A stretch of 46,712 nucleotides of DNA from Planctomycetaceae bacterium (lineage in GTDB: Bacteria > Planctomycetota > Phycisphaerae > Phycisphaerales > SM1A02): the NCBI GenBank assembly GCA_021297795.1, contig JAJTGL010000032.1, positions 1 through 46,712 of the forward strand, written 5' to 3'. The stretch's first letter is position 1; each line of letters begins with the position of its first letter. The notes beneath the pieces were generated by a model that saw only the letters and a list, made by a program, of their open reading frames with translations, searched no databases and was not told where the DNA came from. The position numbers were made by a program, and so were the translations under genes. Shown here piece after piece: positions 26,219 through 34,592 of this stretch.

Positions 26219-26686
26219 ATGCGACGCGCGTTCCTCACCCAGCTCCTGCTCTCGGCCGCCTGCGCCGGGACGCTCCTCGGTTGCGAGGCACGCCGGTACG
26301 ACCCCGCGAAGGCGACGCGCGCATACCCCTTCGGCACGCCGCAGGAGCGCATCGCGGATGTGCAGGTCTTCAACGACGGCGACGCGATGCTGATCGTCAA
26401 TCCGACGGTCGAGTCGTGGAGCGAGTTCGATCTCTGGCTCAACCAGCGCTACATGAAGCGGGTCGCGCGTCTCGAGGCGGGCGGTACGCTCAGGATTCCA
26501 CTGGAGGAGTTCTGGGATGTACGCGGCGAGGGACCGTTCCCGGGCGGGCTCCTCCGCTACTACCCACCGACGCCGATCCGACTTGTCCAGGTCGATCGCC
26601 GCGACGGCAGTCCGCTGGTCGGATTCGTCTCGATCCCGACCGAACGCGAGCTTGAATCGACGCGAATCGATAACGAACAGATGTGA
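26219..26686 (+). CDS. Small lipoprotein of unknown function
   Basis: 155-residue protein with a classic lipoprotein signal, MRRAFLTQLLLSAACAGTLLGC (shown up to the lipobox LLGC, Cys22 region), so it is lipid-anchored outside the cytoplasm. The mature part is about 130 residues, beta-rich, with 'VQVFNDGDAMLIVNPTVESW' and 'RLEAGGTLRIPLEEFWD', which suggests an immunoglobulin-like or DUF-type small sandwich. No enzymatic motif. It lies between the phosphohexomutase and the HAD-like gene without overlap and seems to have its own promoter. Confidence 0.7.
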   Translation: MRRAFLTQLLLSAACAGTLLGCEARRYDPAKATRAYPFGTPQERIADVQVFNDGDAMLIVNPTVESWSEFDLWLNQRYMKRVARLEAGGTLRIPLEEFWDVRGEGPFPGGLLRYYPPTPIRLVQVDRRDGSPLVGFVSIPTERELESTRIDNEQM

Positions 26687-26751
26687 CGGGCGGACGGGTG
26701 CGATGCAGCGCACGCTGACGCGTGCCTTCCGCAGGAGAGCCTTCAACGACC

Positions 26752-27480
26752 ATGAGCGCGGCCGGAGACACTTCGAACGCACGAAACGATGCCACGCACG
26801 AGGCGATCCACGCCGCGCGCGCGGTGGCGATGTCGTGGCACGGCGTGCTCTTCGACCGTGGGCGCCGTGCGATCCACGCGGCGACGCGCGCGACCTTCGC
26901 GCGATGGCAGGTGGCACTCACCGACGCAGAACTCGAGGAAACCCGCGGACCCGCGGGGCGGCCGCAGATCATGAGGCTCTTCGCGCTGCCTTCGGTTTCC
27001 GAGGCCTTCCGCCGCACGCATGGGCGCTGGGTGACGGCCGAGGACATCGCCGCGATGTTGACCGACCTCGAGCCGCGCCTCCTCGAGGCCGCGCGCGCCG
27101 CCCAGGTGCCGAACCAGGACGCGTGCGACGCGATCCGACGACTGCACGCCCGCGGCGTGCGCACCGCGGTGATCTGCTGCACGCAGCGCCGTCTGCTCGG
27201 GCCTCAGCTCGAGGCGCTCGAGCGGGCGGGCGTGCCGATCGACGCGCTCGTGACCGCCGACGAGGCCTGCGAGCCGGCGCCGGCGCCCTGGGGGATCTTC
27301 GAGGCGGTGCGACTGCTTGGAATCGACGGCACCGGCGACCTGGCCCTGCTCGATGACTGCGACGACGGTGTTCGTGCGGCGCAGAACGCCGGCGCCATCG
27401 CGATCAGCGTGTGCACCGAGGGCGGCCGCCCCGCCGCCGGCGCGGCGGGCGCGATCCGCTCGCTCGACGAAGTCGGTTGA
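26752..27480 (+). CDS. HAD-fold protein related to phosphonoacetaldehyde hydrolase, nucleophile lost
   Basis: 242-residue protein; start ATG 26752 has AGGAGAG twelve bases upstream (in-frame GTG 26722 is possible). The layout matches PhnX-type HAD proteins: helical cap, 'RGVRTAVICCTQRRLL' (motif II region), 'GVPIDALVTADEACEPAPAPWGIFEAVRLLGI' and 'LALLDDCDDGVRAAQNAG' (motif IV region). But motif I reads VAMSWHGVLFD where PhnX has FDWAGTxxD: the nucleophilic Asp is Ser28 and the Thr is Val. The Lys that forms the Schiff base in PhnX is also not found in 'TRGPAGRPQIMRLF'. It is thus probably not an active phosphonatase; a binding or regulatory role is possible. No phosphonate genes are nearby. 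Confidence 0.65.
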   Translation: MSAAGDTSNARNDATHEAIHAARAVAMSWHGVLFDRGRRAIHAATRATFARWQVALTDAELEETRGPAGRPQIMRLFALPSVSEAFRRTHGRWVTAEDIAAMLTDLEPRLLEAARAAQVPNQDACDAIRRLHARGVRTAVICCTQRRLLGPQLEALERAGVPIDALVTADEACEPAPAPWGIFEAVRLLGIDGTGDLALLDDCDDGVRAAQNAGAIAISVCTEGGRPAAGAAGAIRSLDEVG

Positions 27481-27536
27481 TCGCGCCGGTCTCCTGCTGC
27501 TGCCCTTGCGGACGCAGCATGGCTGGTCCCGTGGTT

Positions 27537-27553
27537 TCGTGTCGAGGACACGA
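27537..27553 (+). terminator. Possible hairpin terminator after the HAD-like gene
   Basis: Inverted repeat TCGTGTC/GACACGA with a three-base loop, followed ten bases later by CTTTT. It lies 57 bases past the HAD-like stop and before the photolyase start. The stem is only 7 bp and the T run is distant, so this is tentative. Confidence 0.3.
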
Positions 27554-27633
27554 CCCCGACCTTTTCGCATCGGCGGAGAGCGCGCGTGCGAAGCCGCGCG
27601 ACAGCGGGCCCGCAGGGGCCGTGTCCTCGCACC

Positions 27634-28890
27634 ATGAACGTCGTCTGGCTCAAGCGCGATCTCCGCATCGACGACCACGCGCCTCTCGCCGAGGCCGCGC
27701 GGGGGTCGATCGAGGATGGGGTGCCGATGGTGGCGCTCTACGTCTTTGAGCCCGAAGTCTGGAACGCACCCGACGCGGATGGGTCGCACCTGGCGTTCGT
27801 CGTCGAGTCGCTCGCGGAACTCGAGATCGAGCTTGCGGCGCGCGGCGCGCGCCTCCTGCGCCGGTTCGGCGAAGTGACCGAGGTGCTCGAGCGACTCTCG
27901 CGAGAGATCCCGATCGATGCGCTGCTCGCGCACGAGGAGACGGGGAATGCCGCGACCTATGCGCGCGACCTGCGCGTCGCGCGGTGGTGCCGCCGAAACG
28001 GCGTGCGGTTCAGGGAGTACCGGCAGCACGGCGTCTTCCGCCCGAATCCGGGCCGCGACGGCTGGGCCGCGCGGTGGGAGACGCACATGCGCGTCGCGCG
28101 GGTGACGGCTCCGGAGCGCTTTGTCTCGCCGGACGAAGGCGCCGTCGCTGCGGGCGACGCGGGGCTGTGGCAGGAACTCGGTCTTGGAGACGACACGCGC
28201 GCCGCGCTCCGGCAGCGCGGGGGGTCGCGCGAGGCGGCCGCGCACTTGCGCTCGTTCCTGCTCGTCCGGGGGCGCGACTACCGCACGACGATGGGTTCGC
28301 CGGTCCTCGCGTGGGAGTCATGCTCGCGGCTTTCGCCGCACCTCGCGTGGGGCACGATGTCGGTGCGGCGTGCGTATCAGGGGGCGCGACGGAGGCTCGG
28401 TGAACTTGCGGAACTCGAACACACGGGCGCGATCGCGCGCGACGATCTGCTCGCCTGGAACGGTTCGATCCGGAGCATGCTCTCGCGGCTCTCCTGGCAC
28501 TGCCACTTCATCCAGAAGCTCGAGGACGAGCCGGCGATCGAGTCGTCGTGCATGGCGCGCGCCACCGAATCGCTGCGGGCGGACGGCGACCCGGTGGTCG
28601 CCGCGGAGCGGCTTGCCGCGTGGCGCGAGGGCCGGACGGGCTACCCGATGATCGATGCGTGCATGCGCGCGCTGGTCGCGACGGGCTGGATCAACTTCCG
28701 CATGCGCGCGATGCTGGTCAGCTTCGCGAGCCACCATCTCTGGCTCGACTGGCGCACCTTCGCGCCGTGGCTCGGGCGGCAGTTCCTCGACTACGAGCCA
28801 GGCATCCACTATCCGCAGGTGCAGATGCAGTCGGCGACCACCGGCATCAACACGCATCTACTCGCCGCGCAAGCAGGTCGAGGATCATGA
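27634..28890 (+). CDS. DNA photolyase/cryptochrome family, reading frame broken near its end
   Basis: FAD-dependent light-driven DNA repair family. From ATG 27634: N-terminal Rossmann domain (MNVVWLKRDLRIDDHAPL), linker, and C-terminal FAD domain with 'RGGSREAAAHLRSFLLVRG', 'SPHLAWGTMSVR', 'LLAWNGSIRSMLSRLSWHCH', 'GRTGYPMIDACMRAL', 'TGWINFRMRAMLVSFASHH' and 'DWRTFAPWLGRQFLDYEPG'. These cover most FAD contacts. After 'SATTGINT' (about residue 407) the frame turns into nonsense and stops at 28890. The expected continuation is in the next frame (28856-29158). The usual text is INTxRIYSPxKQ; losing five bases between ACG and ATC would explain it. As written, a 418-residue product without the last ~100 residues would be made and is probably inactive. 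Confidence 0.8.
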   Translation: MNVVWLKRDLRIDDHAPLAEAARGSIEDGVPMVALYVFEPEVWNAPDADGSHLAFVVESLAELEIELAARGARLLRRFGEVTEVLERLSREIPIDALLAHEETGNAATYARDLRVARWCRRNGVRFREYRQHGVFRPNPGRDGWAARWETHMRVARVTAPERFVSPDEGAVAAGDAGLWQELGLGDDTRAALRQRGGSREAAAHLRSFLLVRGRDYRTTMGSPVLAWESCSRLSPHLAWGTMSVRRAYQGARRRLGELAELEHTGAIARDDLLAWNGSIRSMLSRLSWHCHFIQKLEDEPAIESSCMARATESLRADGDPVVAAERLAAWREGRTGYPMIDACMRALVATGWINFRMRAMLVSFASHHLWLDWRTFAPWLGRQFLDYEPGIHYPQVQMQSATTGINTHLLAAQAGRGS

Positions 28891-29158
28891 TCCGACGGGG
28901 GTCTTCATCCGTCGCTGGGTGCCCGAACTTGCGCGCGTCCCCGATGATTTCCTCGCCGAACCGGAGACGATGCCGGGGCTGCTGCAGGCGATGGTCGGAT
29001 GCCGGATCGGGAGCGACTATCCCGAGCCGATCGTGGCGCACCGGACGGCGTATCGCCAAGCGCAGGAGCGGATCTTCGGGCTGCGCGCGACGGCCGAGGC
29101 CCGCGCCGAGGCGCGTGCGGTGTTCGTGAAGCACGGAAGCCGCAAGCGGCGGCGGTGA
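28856..29158 (+). pseudogene. Out-of-frame C-terminal part of the photolyase
   Basis: Frame +1 relative to the photolyase start reads IYSPRKQVEDHDPTGVFIRR, then WVPELARVPDDFLAEPET and the usual end of this photolyase group, stopping at TGA 29156-29158 with a basic tail. It has no start codon of its own in a sensible place, so it is the detached end of the gene at 27634 and not a separate gene. A frame-shifting 5-base loss near 28855 or an assembly error separates them. Confidence 0.75.
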
Positions 29159-29195
29159 GCCATGGGCGGATCGGGACGGTCGAGGACCATGGCAT

Positions 29196-29215
29196 CCCGC
29201 CGGTCGCGAGCGCTC
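29196..29215. repeat. Copy of the GGTCGCGAGCGCTC repeat
   Basis: CCCGCCGGTCGCGAGCGCTC, identical to 29308-29327 and one base different from 37542-37561. It lies in the gap behind the photolyase remnant. Confidence 0.7.
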
Positions 29216-29280
29216 GTCATGCAGGCGGTCGCCGCTGCGGCGGCTCCCTCTGGCGCGATCCGCGCCAAAGCGAGCGAAAG

Positions 29281-29327
29281 CGGGCACCTGAAGCGAAGCT
29301 TCAGCAGCCCGCCGGTCGCGAGCGCTC
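29281..29327. repeat. REP-like hairpin element overlapping the thyX stop codon
   Basis: Stem-loop CGGGC-acc-CTGAAG-CGAAG-CTTCAG-ca-GCCCG (29281-29311) followed by GGTCGCGAGCGCTC. The first bases of the thyX stop (TGA on the minus strand, 29326-29328) are part of the repeat. A related element with the same flanks is at 37500-37561. It probably works as a terminator or mRNA-end structure for thyX. Confidence 0.65.
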
Positions 29328-30252
29328 AGGAAATCCCAAGCCGCGCCTTCTTCGCCTCCCACTCGGCGGTCTCGCGCTTGTTTTCGGTGGCAAGCGGCTT
29401 GCCCGTCCGGATCGCATCGATCTCGAGTCCGGTGAGGTGCATCGCGTTGAGGCGGTAGTCCTCGAACGCCTCGCAGGCGACCGGCACGATCGGCTTGATC
29501 AGGTCGTACATCGCCTTCGCGTAGTCCTGGATCTCGATCTGCGCGTGCGGATCCATGCGCAGCGACAGGAAGTGGAAGATGTTGTGGAGGTCGCACTTCC
29601 AGTACCACTCGGTGTACACCGACACCGGAAGCACCGCGCGGGCGAGCTCGCGGGCAACGCCCTTCTCGGTCAGTTCGAGGTACTTCGCGTAGTTCGCCTC
29701 GGCGCTCTCGAGGAGCTTCAGGAACTCCTCGGCCGTACCCGCCTCGATCGGTCCCTCGCCGCCCTGCCGGTTCGACTTCGACTGCTTGCGCACGTTCTCG
29801 ATGTCGGGGCGGTAGAAGCGGTCGGGCATGATCGAGTAGCGCGCGCTGTACTCGTTCACGTTCGCGGTGCGGTGGCGGATCCACTGGCGCGCGATGAAGA
29901 TCGGCATCGCGATGTGGAACTTGAACTCGACCATCTCGAACGGGGTCGAGTGCCGGTGGCGCATGAGGTAGCGGACGAGGCCGCGATCCTCGCTGACCAT
30001 CTTGGTGCCCTGTCCGTAGCTGACGCGCGCCGACTGGACGATCGCGCTGTCGGCGGTCTGCCCCTCGGGGACGAGCCGCGGCATCGCGTCGACGAGGGCG
30101 ATGAAGCCATGCTCGTGGATCGGGATCGACCAGCGGCTGGCGCCTCCCATGACGTCGCGGAGCGGCGTCTCGGGCATCGCGCGCTGGATCGCGGGGTTCA
30201 TCGCGGAAGCGGCGGAAACTGCGGTCGCGGCGGCATCGGGCGTGGGCGGCAT
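29326..30252 (-). CDS. thyX: FAD-dependent thymidylate synthase
   Basis: Makes dTMP from dUMP with methylene-tetrahydrofolate and flavin. The signature is RHRTANVNEYSARY (about residues 126-139 from the chosen start); canonical RHRxxSxNExSxRY has Ser where this has Asn. It also carries 'STPFEMVEFKFHIAMPIF' and 'DLHNIFHFLSLRMDPHAQIEI', with the dUMP-binding Arg. The ATG at 30252 is preferred over the one at 30270 because a TACATT element ends eight bases before it. Product 308 residues, in the usual long-form range, with an Ala-rich N-terminal extension of about 30. The stop lies inside a REP-like element. Confidence 0.95.
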   Translation of the reverse strand: MPPTPDAAATAVSAASAMNPAIQRAMPETPLRDVMGGASRWSIPIHEHGFIALVDAMPRLVPEGQTADSAIVQSARVSYGQGTKMVSEDRGLVRYLMRHRHSTPFEMVEFKFHIAMPIFIARQWIRHRTANVNEYSARYSIMPDRFYRPDIENVRKQSKSNRQGGEGPIEAGTAEEFLKLLESAEANYAKYLELTEKGVARELARAVLPVSVYTEWYWKCDLHNIFHFLSLRMDPHAQIEIQDYAKAMYDLIKPIVPVACEAFEDYRLNAMHLTGLEIDAIRTGKPLATENKRETAEWEAKKARLGIS

Positions 30253-30260
30253 AGGCCCGG

Positions 30261-30266
30261 AATGTA
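30261..30266 (-). promoter_or_regulatory. -10 element TACATT, leaderless start of thyX
   Basis: Minus-strand GCTACATT, eight bases, then ATG at 30252. The same hexamer as in front of the lipoprotein at 15006. Confidence 0.6.
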
Positions 30267-30322
30267 GCACGGGCCGCGGGGGTTTCCGCCAGGCGGAATC
30301 CCCATGCGGGAGGCTGAAATCC

Positions 30323-30802
30323 CTACCTCCCGCGGATCCGCTCGCTCATCGCGTAGAGCCACTGCCCCACGGTGGGCGCGGTGCCCTGGAGGGTGGGCTT
30401 CCCCTTCGAGCGGAGGATCGGCTGCACGTCGCCGGCGAGGCCCCACTCGACCTCGATCGACTCGAGGCACTCGTCGAGCGTCGGCGCGGGCTCGGCGCCG
30501 CCAAGCGCCGCACGCGTCGTCGGATACGTGCGCTCGGCATCGTCCGGAGGTGCCACCGCGAGGGTCGCGGGCACCCCTTCAGGCGCGGCGACGAATGCGC
30601 GCAGTTCGGCCTCGCTCGTCGGGAACGCGTCGTTCCGGTCGGCGTACGCGAGCACCATCCACGCCATTTCACGCAGACGCGCGTCGGTCGTGGCCGCGTT
30701 GGCGCGGACGTTCGCGAAGACGTTCCACGAGATCGCGCTCATCACCGCCGAGAGCGTGACGAAGACGGCGATGATGGTCCAGAAGAGTGGCTTGCCGCGC
30801 AT
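30323..30802 (-). CDS. Membrane-anchored protein with a pseudopilin-like soluble part, function unknown
   Basis: 159-residue protein with one N-terminal hydrophobic helix (FWTIIAVFVTLSAVMSAISW) and a soluble domain. The stretch LREMAWMVLAYADRNDAFPT with following SEAELRAFVAAP recalls the 'L..al..Y...ng.yPt.e.gL.aLv' region of GspG-type pseudopilins, but there is no G|FTLxE cleavage site, so if related it is not a normal prepilin. Start ATG 30802 follows GCTACGCT by seven bases. It sits downstream of the ABC ATPase gene by 28 bases but has its own promoter element. Function unknown. Confidence 0.65.
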   Translation of the reverse strand: MRGKPLFWTIIAVFVTLSAVMSAISWNVFANVRANAATTDARLREMAWMVLAYADRNDAFPTSEAELRAFVAAPEGVPATLAVAPPDDAERTYPTTRAALGGAEPAPTLDECLESIEVEWGLAGDVQPILRSKGKPTLQGTAPTVGQWLYAMSERIRGR

Positions 30803-30809
30803 GGAGGGA

Positions 30810-30815
30810 AGCGTA
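30810..30815 (-). promoter_or_regulatory. -10 element TACGCT before the membrane-anchored protein
   Basis: Minus-strand GCTACGCT, seven bases, then ATG at 30802; identical in motif and spacing to the PQQ protein promoter at 14943. Confidence 0.55.
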
Positions 30816-30830
30816 GCCGCGAACCCGCGG

Positions 30831-31685
30831 TCACATCCGCGCGTTCGCGAGCTTGATGCGGGTGCGCTTGCGACGCGGATCGGCCTCGGGCACCGCCGAC
30901 AGCAGCGCCTGCGTGTACTCGTGCTTCGGACGATTGATGATCTCGTCGCGCGAGCCTTCCTCGACGATCTTGCCGTTGTACATCACCGCGATGCGGTCGC
31001 AGATGTGATGGATGACGGCCATGTCGTGCGAGATGAAGAGGTACGACAGGCCCATCTCGTCCTGCAGGTCGCCGAGCAGGTTGAGGATCTGCGACTGGAT
31101 CGACACGTCGAGCGCGCTGGTCGGCTCGTCGCAGACGATGAGGCGCGGGTTCAGGCTGAGCGCGCGGGCGATGCCGATGCGCTGGCGCTGGCCGCCGCTG
31201 AACTCGTGCGGATAGCGGTCGGCCGCCTGCTTCCACAGGCCGCACTTCACGAGCAGTTCCTCGACCTTCGCGCGCGTCTCGTCGGCCGACTGCGTGAGGC
31301 CGTGCACCTCGAGCGGCTCGCCGATGATGCTGCCGACGCGCATGCGCGGATTGAGGCTGCCACCCGGATCCTGGAAGATGATCTGCATCTCGCGACGGAG
31401 GCGACGCATGTCGACGGCGCTCGCGCCGAACACGTTCTTCCCGTCGAAGAGCACCTGGCCACCCGAGTTGGGGATGAGCCGCAGAAGCGTGCGTCCGACG
31501 GTGGTCTTGCCGCAACCCGACTCGCCGACGAGACCGAGCGTCTCGCCGCGGCGGACGTAGAAGCTCACGTCGTCGACCGCCTTCACGTGGCCGACCGTGC
31601 GCTGCAGGATGCCGCGGCGAACGGGGAACCACGTCTTGAGGCCCTTGACCTCGAGGAGGATCGGCTGGGAGTCCTTGCTCGTCAT
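30831..31685 (-). CDS. Oligopeptide/dipeptide ABC transporter ATP-binding protein (OppF/DppF type)
   Basis: 284-residue ATPase subunit energising peptide (or nickel) import. Walker [10 protein letters not shown] (54-62), Q-loop [13 protein letters not shown], signature [15 protein letters not shown], Walker [14 protein letters not shown]-loop LFISHDMAV are all intact. The '[25 protein letters not shown]' start and the C-terminal '[16 protein letters not shown]' are typical of OppF/DppF. It is an orphan here: no permease, substrate-binding protein or OppD partner is adjacent, so they must be elsewhere. ATG 31685 is chosen over the 31730 start because of a TACCAT element eleven bases upstream and the family N-terminus. 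Confidence 0.92.
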   Translation of the reverse strand: MTSKDSQPILLEVKGLKTWFPVRRGILQRTVGHVKAVDDVSFYVRRGETLGLVGESGCGKTTVGRTLLRLIPNSGGQVLFDGKNVFGASAVDMRRLRREMQIIFQDPGGSLNPRMRVGSIIGEPLEVHGLTQSADETRAKVEELLVKCGLWKQAADRYPHEFSGGQRQRIGIARALSLNPRLIVCDEPTSALDVSIQSQILNLLGDLQDEMGLSYLFISHDMAVIHHICDRIAVMYNGKIVEEGSRDEIINRPKHEYTQALLSAVPEADPRRKRTRIKLANARM

Positions 31686-31696
31686 ACGGGGCGCCG

Positions 31697-31702
31697 ATGG
31701 TA
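31697..31702 (-). promoter_or_regulatory. -10 element TACCAT before the ABC ATPase gene
   Basis: Minus-strand TGTACCAT, eleven bases, then ATG at 31685. Spacing is longer than in the other cases, giving a predicted leader of about four bases. Confidence 0.4.
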
Positions 31703-31807
31703 CACGGCGGCGCGTCGGGCTCCAAGCCATCGAGCGCTCCGTCCACGGGAATCACGGACAAGCGGCCGGAAACGCGTGCGGGGCCCGCGCGTGCGCGCCC
31801 GCCGGCC

Positions 31808-33418
31808 TCACGGCGCGGCGATGGCCACGTTCACGACGCGGCCATCCGGGCGCGTGATCGAGAGCGGGATCTCGACGCGGCGGATCATGCCGCGGCGCCC
31901 CCCCGCCATCGACGACACCGCGCGTCCGACGCGCGTGTAGAACTCGTCGAGCGAGCCGACCGGCTGGTCGAAGACCGCGGTGATCGTGCTGCCCGACGGA
32001 GCGAGTTCGGCGATCTCGGAATCGGCGCGCACTTCCTCGATGAGGATGCCACGGCGGAACGGAACCTCGAGGGTGCGCGCGCGCTCGGCGGTCGCGGTGG
32101 CGATCTTCGCCATACCGGCGCGGTCGAGCGCGGCCGGAAGGTACGGCGCGAGATTGACGCTCGCGTCGAGTTCGGCGAGCGTCGCCACGAGCTCGATGCG
32201 CTCACCGCCCTCGCCGGCGTCGCTCGCGCGCCAGACCTCGAACTTCACCGCGCTGCCAGGCTTCCGCGACGAGATGATCGCGGAGACACTCTCGTTCGTC
32301 GCGACCTTCTGGCCGTCGGCGGTCATGATCACGTCGCCGGTCTGAAATCCCGCGCGCGCCGCCGGTGAATCGCTCGTCACGTCGGCGATCACGACGCCGT
32401 CGCCCTTGAAACCCTCGGCGACCTGCCCGAAGACGCCGTCGCCACCGCGCACGCGCAGTTCGTCGAGCGTCACCATGCGAACGCCGAGGTAGCCCTTGCG
32501 CACCTCGCCGGTCTCGATGATCTGGGTGACCGTCGATTCGATCATCGACATCGGGATCGCGAGGCCGATGCCGGCGAACTGCCCTTGGCCGACGCCGTTG
32601 CCGCGTCCGGTGGCGATCGCGGTGTTCATGCCGATCACGCGGCCCCGGATATCAGTGAGCGGACCGCCCGAGTTGCCGGGGTTGATGGCCGCATCGGTCT
32701 GGATGAAGTTCTCGTAGTCGATGTCGGTGAGGCCCGCGGTGCGGCCGAGCCCCGACACGATGCCCGACGACATCGAGAAGCGGAAGTCGAACGGCGAACC
32801 GAACGCGTAGACGAGGTCGCCCTGCTGGAGCGTCGAGGAATCGCCGCGGAGCGAGGGATGCAGCCCGCCGGGCGCGACCTTGATCACCGCGATGTCGGAG
32901 CGCAGGTCGAGGCCCACGAGCTCGGCCTCGCGCAGCTCGCCGTCGAAGAGCTGCACCTGGAGCCGGTTGCTTCCCTCGACCACGTGTGCGTTGGTGACGA
33001 TGTGCCCGTTCTCATCCCAGATCCAGCCCGAGCCGCTCGACGCGTAGGGCGCCGTGAAGTCGCGACGCTGCATCGACATCATCGTGCTCACATGGACGAC
33101 GCTCGGCTCGACGAGCGTGGCGATCGCGCGGTGCGCGCGGTTGAGCTGCTCGAGAAGCGGGAGCGCCTTCTCGACCTCGCTCGCGCCGTCGGATCGGCGC
33201 GCATCACCGTCGCCGGCGCCTCCACCCGCGCGGCGGCCGGCCTGCTCCGTGCCGCCGAGGGCGGTCGGTGCGCTGTCGAGGATGCGCGAGGCGCGCTGGA
33301 TGCCGGCATCGGCCTCCGCGTCGTTGGCGCGGCGGATGGCGAGCGGCGCCGCGAGGATCGCGAGACCGGCGGCGGCGGCGACGACAAGACCGGGTCCGGC
33401 GTAGGGGAACTGTCGCAT
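31808..33418 (-). CDS. HtrA/DegP-like serine protease with PDZ domain
   Basis: 536-residue envelope protease. N-terminal signal/anchor helix (GLVVAAAAGLAILAAPLAI), Gly/Arg-rich linker, trypsin-like domain about 95-290 with an intact triad: His145 (TNAHVV), Asp175 (RSDIAVIK), Ser250 (NPGNSGGPL). The sensor/substrate loop is 'FGSPFDFRFSMSSGIVSGLG'. A PDZ domain follows (about 300-400, 'GYLGVRM...GFQTGDVIM'), then a second, weaker PDZ-like or unknown region to the end. It probably degrades misfolded exported proteins. Stand-alone gene on the minus strand, 35 bases downstream of panB. A TAAGAA six bases before the ATG is a weaker match to the TANNNT start element. Confidence 0.92.
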   Translation of the reverse strand: MRQFPYAGPGLVVAAAAGLAILAAPLAIRRANDAEADAGIQRASRILDSAPTALGGTEQAGRRAGGGAGDGDARRSDGASEVEKALPLLEQLNRAHRAIATLVEPSVVHVSTMMSMQRRDFTAPYASSGSGWIWDENGHIVTNAHVVEGSNRLQVQLFDGELREAELVGLDLRSDIAVIKVAPGGLHPSLRGDSSTLQQGDLVYAFGSPFDFRFSMSSGIVSGLGRTAGLTDIDYENFIQTDAAINPGNSGGPLTDIRGRVIGMNTAIATGRGNGVGQGQFAGIGLAIPMSMIESTVTQIIETGEVRKGYLGVRMVTLDELRVRGGDGVFGQVAEGFKGDGVVIADVTSDSPAARAGFQTGDVIMTADGQKVATNESVSAIISSRKPGSAVKFEVWRASDAGEGGERIELVATLAELDASVNLAPYLPAALDRAGMAKIATATAERARTLEVPFRRGILIEEVRADSEIAELAPSGSTITAVFDQPVGSLDEFYTRVGRAVSSMAGGRRGMIRRVEIPLSITRPDGRVVNVAIAAP

Positions 33419-33453
33419 GGTGGCTTCTTAGGCTCTGCGGCCGGGCGGGATGC

Positions 33454-34428
33454 TCAGCCTCGGCCGATCCGGCGGAAGAACTCGGCCTTCTGTTCGTCGG
33501 AAAGCGCGTACGGATGCTCACCGAGCGTGCCGGAACGCACGCGCGACTTCCATTCGGTCGCCATCTCGCCGAGTTGACGCGAGAGCGAAACGATCGGGAG
33601 TGCAAACGGCGGCTGGCGGTCGGTGAGACCGAGAAGGTCGTGCATGACGACCACCTGACCGTGGCAGACCGGGCCGGCGCCGCAGCCGATCACGGGGACG
33701 GGCGATCGGCGCACGACTTCCTCGGTGACCTCGATCGGCGTCGCCTCGACGAGCAGCATGGTCGCCCCTGCCGCGACCATCGCGTCGGCGTCGGCGAGGA
33801 TCTTGAGAGCATCGTCGGCCGTCTTGCCGGCGGCGACGTAGCCACCGACCTGCTTCGCATGCTGCGGACGCGAACCGATGTGGGCGACCACCGGGATGCC
33901 CGCCCGGCTCATCTTCGCGACGAGCGGTGCGAACGAGGCGTCGACCTCGAGCTTGACGACATCCGCCATGCCCTCCGTCATGAAGCGGCCCGCGTTGCGG
34001 ACGCCCTCGGCCTCGTCGGCGTGGTAGCTCATGAAGGGCATGTCGGCCATGACGAGCGCCCGGGGCGCCCCACGCTTGACCGCGGCGGTGAGCATCACAA
34101 GGAAGTCGAGCGGCGCGTGCAGGGTGTTCGGGTAGCCGAGGATCATCTCCGCGGCGGTGTCGCCGACGAGGAGGACCGGCACCCCGGCGCGCTCGTACCA
34201 GCGCGCGGTCGTGGCGTCGTAGCAGGTGAGCGCCGCGAACTTGATTCCCTCCCGCATCGCCCGCTGGAGCGAGCGCACGGTGACCGGCGCCACGGTCGGA
34301 TCGGGGCCGGGCCAGGATGCAGGCCAGGATGCGGAGCTGTCCTGCACAGGCGGGAGCACATCGCCCGTGTTCATGCCCTGCATCGGCTTTGCTTCGGCTC
34401 GGGAGGTCGGTCGGTGACCCTGCTGCAT
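33454..34428 (-). CDS. panB: 3-methyl-2-oxobutanoate hydroxymethyltransferase
   Basis: First committed step of pantothenate (CoA) synthesis: adds a hydroxymethyl group from methylene-THF to ketoisovalerate. TIM barrel with Mg ligands in 'VLLVGDTAAEMILGYPNT' and 'ALVMADMPFMSY', 'GMADVVKLEVDAS', substrate/catalytic Glu in 'ATMLLVEATPIE', and 'PVIGCGAGPVCHGQVVVMHD' with 'LLGL' following (family has 'DGQVLV'; here His-Gly). 324 residues from ATG 34428, with about 50 extra at the N-terminus; the choice is supported by TATCAT ending eight bases upstream. coaD, another CoA gene, is only about 900 bases upstream on the same strand. Confidence 0.93.
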   Translation of the reverse strand: MQQGHRPTSRAEAKPMQGMNTGDVLPPVQDSSASWPASWPGPDPTVAPVTVRSLQRAMREGIKFAALTCYDATTARWYERAGVPVLLVGDTAAEMILGYPNTLHAPLDFLVMLTAAVKRGAPRALVMADMPFMSYHADEAEGVRNAGRFMTEGMADVVKLEVDASFAPLVAKMSRAGIPVVAHIGSRPQHAKQVGGYVAAGKTADDALKILADADAMVAAGATMLLVEATPIEVTEEVVRRSPVPVIGCGAGPVCHGQVVVMHDLLGLTDRQPPFALPIVSLSRQLGEMATEWKSRVRSGTLGEHPYALSDEQKAEFFRRIGRG

Positions 34429-34436
34429 GGAGGCAG

Positions 34437-34442
34437 ATGATA
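34437..34442 (-). promoter_or_regulatory. -10 element TATCAT, leaderless start of panB
   Basis: Minus-strand TCTATCAT, eight bases, then ATG at 34428. This is the match closest to the classical TATAAT in the window. Confidence 0.55.
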
Positions 34443-34592
34443 GAGCCGGGCTCCGTCGACCGGAGGCATCTTCAGGCGAGCGCACAGTTTCAACCCGAAG
34501 AAGGGCGGCAAAGAACAGTGACTTACGCCGAGGGACGGGTGTTCCCGGCCCTTCGGCTCAGCAGCTTACGACACGCGGCTCGCGGTCGACAC

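Noticed and set aside
33419-33432. TAAGAA before the HtrA-like start as another leaderless element
   Set aside because: Spacing fits (six bases) but the last base is A, not T, so it was not counted in the set.
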